Part shown: in pieces, positions 57,242-64,000 of the stretch
How positions within the stretch are numbered: the stretch's first letter is position 1
Layout of the letters: each line of letters opens with the position of its first letter
Origin: Hordeum vulgare subsp. vulgare
Taxonomy: Eukaryota; Streptophyta; Magnoliopsida; Poales; Poaceae
Assembly: GCF_904849725.1 (NCBI RefSeq)
Contig: NC_058524.1
Span: 29,605,001-29,669,000 of the forward strand
Direction: 5' to 3'
DNA: 64,000 nucleotides
Position numbers and translations under genes: made by a program
Notes under the pieces: generated by a model
Database searches by the model: none
The model's input: only the letters and a program-made list of their open reading frames with translations
What the model was told of the DNA's origin: nothing

Positions 57242-59419
57242 CACTAATAGAAAATGACCCATTTGTCCCGGTTTCAGAGGCCCATTAGCCCCGATTCTGG
57301 AACCGGGACTAAAGCCTAAAACTTTTAGTCCCGGTTCGCTTACCAACCGGGACAGAAGGGTCTCCACGTGGGCGTTGCGGGGAGCCGAGGCAGGAGGAAC
57401 TTTAGTCCCGGTTGGTCACACCAACCGGGACCAAATGGCATCCACGCGTCAGCATCTGCCGGAGCTGAGGTTTTTTTAGCGGGGGAGGGGGGATGGAGGG
57501 TTAATTTAGGGGGTTTCTCCGTGCTTGGTTGAACAACAAGTTTTCATAAATATATCCAACGCTACTATATATATACAATATAACATCTTTTACAATACCT
57601 AACATCATCTAATTAAGATACAATCACAAATCCACATGGTATTCTCCGTATTTAGGTATGACGTGGTCAAGAAAGAATCCCGCTAATTCCTCTTAAATTG
57701 CTCGTATGCGATCATATGGTAGGAGTTCATCCTGCATCTGCCAGGTCTAATTTAAAGAAGGGGGTCAATACATGCATATATATGACTAAAACTCAACACA
57801 ATTGATAGTAATATATAAAATAAAATTGTGAATATTATTTACGTACTTCAAATAGTTCCTTAGAGAAGCCCCGCTCAGAGGTCGAGTGGCGAATGAACTC
57901 GCATACGTAGTATCCACATAAAACAGTCCCTTCTTTCTGGTACATACACTTTACGAGAATAGAGTTCAATCAAACTGATAAGCAAGCATGGTAATGATAT
58001 ATTGATGAAAATTTGAATCAATTAGAGATGAGCGGAACTACTAGTACTACTTACTTTGGGGTGCGTAAATCGCAACTCTTTGTTTAGACCGGGAACCTTA
58101 TTGGCGAACTTCTTCCAAACCCTGCCAGGTAAAGAAAATGATTACTTGATATTAGGAAATTAACGAAAGTTGCATGCTGATATGGTCCCGGTATTGACTG
58201 AACTTACTTCTTGAGCATCAGTCATGTCCGCATAATCCTCTTGTGCTTTACATCTCGAGTATAAGAGAATTACTAATGCACTGCCAACGTCAATGGATAG
58301 CAGAATAAAATGGAATTTGTGCACGCATATATAACTCATAAATTACATTACTTAATCTCGATTAAGCGAAACCGAGTATACAGAGAAGACAACAACACTC
58401 ACTTGAAGTCGTAAGGAAAGATTATTTTGATGTATAAAGAACGAGTTTAGCAAGTTCTCCTCGGTCTCTTTGATTGAGTTTTGTACTGTCAATTCATTTA
58501 CGACATCTGGGCTAATGAACCCAACGTCGAAAATTCCTGCTTTTTTTAATTCGACGATCTTCAATCTGCGTAATATATATAGTGAGGATAATTATGTATA
58601 CATGCAATGAAGGAGATGAGCTAGAGACTTAACTATAGAAGTAATATTTACAGACAGTAGGAAGTCATGAGTTGTTTGTCGAGGGCCAGTTGATTGTATA
58701 ACTGAAATAACTCCTCAAATTGAATAAGAATCACGGGAAGTCCAATGAATTCGTGCTCTGGTTTCACTGCCACTTACATAGCGTCATTCCCAGACTCCCT
58801 GCAGGTTTTCATGTACCACTCATGCAATTTGTGCATCATCATTGTTAGAGGAGGATGGCCAGGTTTGACGAGAGGCTTCCCATGCACGTATTTATATTGT
58901 TCTTTTGTTACCTCAGCCGTTTCAAAAATTACATCATCCCCCAATTAATCATCAGGATTGGTACCGGGAACCATCCCCGGATGATTAGCGACGACGATAT
59001 CTCTAGACACCTTGAGCGGGGGGCACGATTGCTTCTCCCGTTGGCCGAGCTGGGGAATTGTTTTCCCACTTCTTCGTTCTGCTAAGTATCTTGCATCACT
59101 GGAAGTAGTTCCCGACCGCTGCTCTTGTGCATACGTCTTTTTGAGAATACGGTCATAGTTGGAATCCGGCGGAGGCATTGGTGGTCGCTTCTGTTGATTG
59201 ATAGTGCGCCCCACTTTCACCGGATCTATATTGTCCTTCTGAGGTGGAGTTTTCTTTGCAAAATGGGCACTCAATTCGGCACGACTTATGTCCTCGTTTT
59301 CCTGCTTGGTCCTCTCATATGGTAACTTTACCAAAGGCTTGAGAGATGGACCGTATCTGAATTGCCTCCCGCCTCTGCTTGTACTGCTAGCCGCCGGAGA
59401 GAAGGAGGCATCTCTTTTC
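57242..59419 (-). mobile_element. CACTA element, one end only, interrupted by an LTR
   Basis: Starts CACTAATAGAAAATGACCC after the LINE (preceding bases GCG). It is followed by the TTTAGTCCCGGTT-type subterminal repeats also seen at 33942 and 47666 (57290-57430), then a minus-strand peptidase-type ORF. The other end is not in the window because an Angela-type LTR begins at 59420. Confidence 0.8.
57624..59400 (-). pseudogene. Ulp1-like (C48) cysteine peptidase ORF carried by the CACTA
   Basis: Minus-strand exons from high to low. 59400-58945: SFSPAASSTSRGGRQFRYGP, SRAELSAHFAKKTPPQ, RPPMPPPDSNYDRILKK. About 58940-58660: DDVIFETAEVTKEQYKYVHG, KPLVKPGHPP, LIQFEELFQLYNQLALDKQL. 58564-58380: KIVELKKAGIFDVGFISPDV. 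About 57950-57848: YQKEGTVLCGYYVCEFIRHS, with the probable catalytic Cys in LCGYY. About 57747-57624: LLPYDRIRAI, stop, EELAGFFLDHVIPKYGEYHV and a final TGA. GT-AG borders are visible (for example GAA|GTACGT at about 57847). Ulp1-type peptidase ORFs are common passengers of plant CACTA elements. Stops at about 58943, 58780 and 57720 show decay. Its role in transposition is not known to me. Confidence 0.7.
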
Positions 59420-60739
59420 TGTTGGAAATATGCCCTAGAGGCAATGATAAAAGAGTTATTATTATATTTCCTGTTTAAAGATAATCGTTTATTATCCATG
59501 CTATAATTGTATTGAATGAAAACATAGATACATGTGTGGATACATAGACACAACAATGTCCTTAGCAAGCCTCTAGTTGGCTAACCAGTCGATCAAGGAC
59601 AGTCAAGGTTTTCTGACTATGTGCAAAGTGTTGTTGTTTGATAAATGGATTACATCATTAGGAGAATCATGTGATGGACTAGACCCAAACTATGAACGTA
59701 GCATATTGATCGTGTCGTTTTATTGCTATAGTTTTCTGCGTGTCAAGTATTTATTCCTATGACCATAAGATCATATAACTCACTAGCACTGGGGGAATGC
59801 CTTGTGTGCATCAAACGTCACAACGTAACTGGGTGACTATAAAGCTACTCTACACGTATCTCCGAAGGTGTCTGTTGAGTTAGTATGGATCAAGACTGGG
59901 ATTTGTCACTCCGTTTGACGGAGAGGTATCTCGGGGCCCACTCGGTAATACAACATCACACACAAGCCTTGCAAGCAATGAGACTAAGTGTAAGTCACGG
60001 GATCTTGTATTACAAAACGAGTAAAGAGACTTGCCGGTAACGAGATTGAAATAGGTATACGGATACTGACGATCAAATCTCGGGCAAGTAATATACCGAA
60101 GGACAAAGAGAATGACATACGGGATTATATGAATCCTTAACACTGAGGTTCAACCGATAAGATCTTCTGAGAATATGTAAGATCCAATATGGGCATCCAC
60201 GTCCCGCTATTGGATATTGACCGAGGAGTACCTCGGGGCATGTCTACATAGTTCTCGATTCTGCAGGGTCTGCATACTTCAGGTTCGACGATGTTTTAGT
60301 ATAATTGAGTTATATGTGTGGATGCCGAATATTGTTCGGAGTCCCGGATGAGATCACGGACGTCACGAGGGTTTACGGAATGGTCCGGAGATGAGGATGA
60401 CTTCATTTGGTTACCGAAAAGTTTTTGGGCATTACCGGGAATGTAGCGGGAGTGACGAATGGGTTCCGGAAGTTCACCGGGAGGGGGGCAACTCTCCATG
60501 GGAAAGCCAAAGGACCTATGGGTGGCGCACGAGCCCTTAGTGGGCTGGTGGGACAGCCCAAGAGGGCCTATGCGCCAGAGAAAGAAAACCAAAGAAAAGA
60601 AAAAAAAGGTGGAAAGGAAGAGAAGGACACCACTTTCCAATCCTAGTTGGACTAGGATTGGAGTAGGACTCCTCCTCCTCCCTGGCTGGCGCACCCTTGA
60701 GGGCTTGGCCCTCAAGGCAAGCCTCATACCCCTCCCTCC
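59420..60739 (+). mobile_element. Angela-type LTR, 5' portion, cut by a second element
   Basis: Begins TGTTGGAAATATGCCC, preceded by TTTTC (the expected 5 bp target). It runs in register with the other Angela LTRs until 60739 and is then interrupted by the next LTR. It contains the pre-TATA hairpins but not the TATA box, which must lie beyond the nested element. Whether it is a solo LTR or a full element cannot be seen. Confidence 0.9.
60637..60717. other. Two perfect hairpins in the LTR at 59420
   Basis: CCAATCCTAGT, loop TGG, ACTAGGATTGG (60637-60661) and CCTTGAGGGC, loop TTG, GCCCTCAAGG (60695-60717). Confidence 0.9.
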
Positions 60740-61975
60740 TGTTGGAATTATGCCCTAGAGGCAATAATAAATATAGTTATTATTATAATTCCTGTATCAA
60801 GATAATCATTTATTATCCATGCTATAATTGTATTGAATGAAGGCTCATTTACATGTGTGGATACATAGAGAAAACACTGTCCCTAGCAAGCCTCTAGTTG
60901 GCTAGCCAGTTGATCAAAGATAGTCAGTGTCTTCTGATTATGAACAAGGTGTTGTTGCTTGATAACTGGATCACGTCATTAGGAGAATCACGTGATGGAC
61001 TAGACCCAAACTAATAGACGTAGCATGTTGATCGTGTCATTTTGTTGCTACTGTTTTCTGTGTGTCAAGTATTTGTTCCTATGACCATGAGATCATATAA
61101 CTCACTAACACCGGAGGAATACTTTGTGTGTATCAAACGTCGCAACGTAACTGGGTGACTATAAATATGCTCTACAGGTATCTCCGAAGGTGTTCGTTGA
61201 GTTAGTATGGATCAAGACTGGGATTTGTCACTGCGTGTGACGGAGAGGTATCTCGGGGCCCACTCGGTAATACAACATCACACACAAGCCTTGCAAGCAA
61301 TGTGACTTAGTGTAAGTTACGGGATCTTGTATTATGGAACGAGTAAAGAGACTTGCCGGTAAACGAGATTGAAATAGGTATGCGGATACTGACGATCGAA
61401 TCTCGGGCAAGTAACATACCGATGGACAAAGGGAATAACATACGCGATTATATGAATCCTTGGCACTGAGGTTCAAACGATAAGATCTTCGTAGAATATG
61501 TAGGATCCAATATAGGCATCCAGGTCCCGCTATTGGATATTGACCGAGGAGTCTCTCGGGTCATGTCTACATAGTTCTCGAACCCGCAGGGTCTGCACAC
61601 TTAAGGTTCGACGTTGTTTTATGCGTATTTGAGTTATATGGTTGGTTACCGAATGTTGTTCAGAGTCCCGGATGAGATCACAGACGTCACAAGGGTTTCC
61701 GGAATGGTCCGGAAACGAAGATTGATATATAGGATGACCTCATTTGATTACCGGAAGGTTTTCGGAGTTAACGGGAATGTACCGGGAATGACGAATGGGT
61801 TCCGGGAGTTCACGGGGGGGGGGGGGGGGGCAACCCACCCCGGGGAAGCCCATAGGCCTTGAGGGTGGTGCACCAGCCCTTAGTGGGCTGGTGGGACAGC
61901 CCAAAAGGGCCCTATGCGGATTGGAAGAAAAATCAAAGAGAAAAGAAAAAAAAAGGACGAGGTGGGAAAGGAAAG

Positions 61976-62074
61976 AAGGACTCCACCCACCAAACCAAGT
62001 AGGACTCGGTTTGGGGGGGAGTCCTTCCCCCCTTTGGCTCGGCCGACCCCCTTGGGGCTCCTTGAGCCCCAAGG
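61976..62074. other. Two hairpins upstream of the TATA box
   Basis: First: AAGGACTCC (61976-61984) pairs with GGAGTCCTT (62018-62026), enclosing CCAAACC (61990-61996) and GGTTTGG (62008-62014). Second: CCTTGGGGCTC, loop CTT, GAGCCCCAAGG (62050-62074), perfect. Confidence 0.9.
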
Positions 62075-62094
62075 CAAGGTCCCCCTCTCCCACC

Positions 62095-62103
62095 TATATA
62101 TAC
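62095..62103 (+). promoter_or_regulatory. LTR TATA box
   Basis: TATATATAC, 69 bases after the first hairpin, the same spacing as in the LTR at 11135 (67 bases). Confidence 0.7.
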
Positions 62104-62567
62104 AGAGGTTTTAGGGCTGATTTGAGACGACTTCTCCACGGCAGCCCGACCACATACCTCCACGGTTTTTCCTCTAGATCGCGTTTCTGCTGAGCTCGGG
62201 CGGAGCCCTGCTGAGACGAGATCATCACCAACCTCCGGAGCGCCGTCACGCTGCCGGAGAACTCTTCTACATCTCCGTCTCTCTTGCTGGATCAAGAAGG
62301 CCGAAATCATCGTCGAGCTGTACGTGTGCTGAACGCGGAGGTGCCGTCCGTTCGGTACTAGATCATGGGACTGATCGCGGGATTGTTCGCGGGGCGGGTC
62401 GAGGGACGTGAGGATGTTCCACTACATCAACCGCGTTCACTAACGCTTCTGCTGTACGGTCTACAAGGGTACGTAGTTCACTCATCCCCTCTCGTAGATG
62501 GACATCACCATGATAGGTCTTCGTGCGCGTAGGAAAATTTTTGTTTCCCATGCGACGTTCCCCAACA

Positions 62568-63822
62568 GTGGCATCATGAGCTAGGTTCATGCGTAGATGT
62601 CTTCTCGAGTAGAACACAAAAGTTTTTGTGGGCGGTGATGTGCGTTTTGCTGCCCTCCTTAGTCTTTTCTTGATTCCGCGGTATTGTTGGATTGAAGCGG
62701 CTTGGACCGACATTACTCGTACGCTTACGAGAGACTGGTTTCATCGCTACGAGTAACCCCGTTGCTCAAAGATGACTGGCAAGTGTCGGTTTCTCCAACT
62801 TTAGTTGAATCGGATTTGACCGAGGAGGTCCTTGGATGAGGTTAAATAGCAACTCATATATCTCCGTTGTGGTGTTTGCGTAAGTAAGATGCGATCCTAC
62901 TAGATACCCATGGTCACCACGTAAAACATGCAACAACAAAATTAGAGGACGTCTAACTTGTTTTTGCAGGGTATGCTTGTGATGTGATATGGCCAATGAT
63001 GTGATGTGATATATTGGATGTATGAGATGATCATGTTGTAATAGATAATATCGACTTGCACGTTGATGGTACGGCAACCGGCAGGAGCCATAGGGTTGTC
63101 TTTATACTAATGTTTGTGCTTGCAGATGCGTTTACTATTTTGCTAGGATGTAGCTTTAGTAGTAATAGCATGAGTAGCACGACAACCCCGATGGCGACAC
63201 GTTGATGGAGATCATGGTGTGGCGCCGGTGACAAGAAGATCGTGCCGGTGCTTTGGTGATGGAGATCAAGGAGCACGTGATGATGGCCATATCATGTCAC
63301 TTATGAATTGCATGTGATGTTAATCCTTTTATGCACCTTATTTTGCTTAGAACGACGGTAGCATTATGAGGTGATCTCTCACTAAAATTTCAAGACGAAA
63401 TTGTGTTCTCCCCAACTGTGCACCGTTGCTACAGTTCGTCGTTTCGAGACACCACGTAATGATCGGGTGTGATAGACTCAACGTTCACATACAACGGGTG
63501 CAAAACTGTTGCGCACGCGGAACACTCGGGTTAAGCTTGACGAGCCTAGCATGTGCAGACATGGCCTCGGAATACATGAGACCGAAAGGTCGATCATGAA
63601 TCATATAGATGATATGATTAGCATAGGGATGCTTACCACTGAAACTATACTCAACTCACGTGATGATCGGACTTGAGCTAGTGTAAGTGGATCATGAACC
63701 ACTCAAATGACTAGAGAGATGTACTTTTTGAGAGGGAGTTCAGCGTATAATTTGATTAAGTTAAACTCTAATTATCTTGAACATAGTCTAAGTCCACTTT
63801 GAATATATTTGTGTTGTAGATC
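62568..63822 (+). other. Copia 5' leader, non-coding
   Basis: Begins GTGGCATCATGAGC (PBS-like) and matches the leader at 12899-14129 over most of its length. No credible ORF before the gag ATG. Confidence 0.75.
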
Positions 63823-64000
63823 ATGGCTCACGCGACAGTCACCCTGAATTTTAATACGTTCCTAGAGAAAGCTAAGTTCAAAGATGATGGAAGCAACTTT
63901 GTAGACTGGGCTCGTAATCTTAAGCTAATCTTACAAGCTGGGAAGAAGGATTATGTCCTTGATGCTGCGCTAGGAGATGAACCACCCGCTACGGCTGATC
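63823..64000 (+). CDS. Copia gag, N-terminal part (runs off the window)
   Basis: Open from ATG 63823 to the window end, 59 codons. It starts MAHATVTLNFNTFLEKAKF, then DGSNFVDWARNLKLILQAGK and DYVLDAALGDEPP. This is the start of the capsid-type Gag of the BARE1/Angela group, and the equivalent stretch in the older element (about 14195) is broken. Gag assembles the cytoplasmic particle in which the RNA is copied. The frame is intact as far as it can be seen, so this element could still code for protein. The rest is outside the window. Confidence 0.85.
   Translation, partial: MAHATVTLNFNTFLEKAKFKDDGSNFVDWARNLKLILQAGKKDYVLDAALGDEPPATAD

Larger units (their letters stand above)
60740..62567 (+). 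mobile_element. 5' LTR of the second Angela-type element
   Basis: Complete LTR with hairpins at 61976-62026 and 62050-62074 and a TATA box at 62095-62103, followed by the usual GAGGTTTTAGGGC. Confidence 0.93.
60740..64000 (+). mobile_element. Second Angela/BARE1-type element, runs past the window end
   Basis: Inserted inside the LTR that starts at 59420, in the same orientation. 5' LTR 60740-62567 (1828 bases, TGTTGGAATTATGCCC...CCCCAACA), then the PBS-like TGGCATCATGAGC, a leader, and gag from 63823. The preceding five bases are CCTCC; the second copy of the duplication is outside the window. It looks better preserved than the element at 11135. Confidence 0.93.

Overview
The window is repeat-rich grass DNA, almost certainly from a Triticeae genome (wheat, barley, Aegilops or a relative). 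The strongest sign is several copies of the Angela/BARE1/WIS-type Copia LTR, which starts TGTTGGAAATATGCCC and ends GTTCCCCAACA. CACTA, Harbinger, LINE and Tat-type Gypsy elements are nested around them. I recognise one convincing host gene: a five-exon, minus-strand WRINKLED1-like double-AP2 transcription factor (6309-9516). It lies between transposon relics on the left and a MITE on the right.

Layout. 1-5011: 3' end of a decayed chromodomain Gypsy element and its long LTR. 5036-5940: CACTA and hAT transposase scraps. 6309-9650: the AP2 gene and promoter. 10139-10569: a MITE. 11135-32928: an Angela-type Copia element with a perfect TATCT target duplication. It was split inside its reverse transcriptase by a younger minus-strand Tat-lineage Gypsy element (16700-29890, target duplication GTCAC, LTRs differing at 7 of 556 sites). 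The Tat element carries gag-protease, RT-RNase H and integrase on the minus strand. Between the integrase and its 3' LTR it also has an exact 27 x 70 bp tandem array and an intron-containing ORF on the opposite strand. 33133-33917: a 5'-truncated LINE with a target duplication. 33942-35718: a non-autonomous CACTA (TSD ATA). 36884-37885: a Harbinger-like element with a GC-rich core. 39243-39549: a Tourist-like MITE. 40448-41683: a Harbinger transposase lacking its catalytic core. 42831-43960: a Gypsy 3' end. 46125-46396: a MITE.

46665-57241 is one minus-strand LINE cut into pieces by a 378 bp CACTA (47666-48043) and a 6.75 kb CACTA (48228-54979, TSD ACA). A third CACTA starts at 57242 and carries a Ulp1-like peptidase relic. 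An Angela-type LTR interrupts it at 59420, and a second Angela-type element interrupts that LTR at 60740 and runs off the window with an open gag start.

Functionally the window is a stack of insertions around one regulatory gene. The most interesting structural signals are the 70 bp array with a paired, covarying stem, the spliced antisense ORF of the Tat element, two hairpins upstream of the TATA box that are kept in three diverged Angela LTRs, compensatory changes in CACTA subterminal hairpins, and the simplified exon structure of the AP2 gene. All family assignments come from reading motifs by eye; no database search was run.
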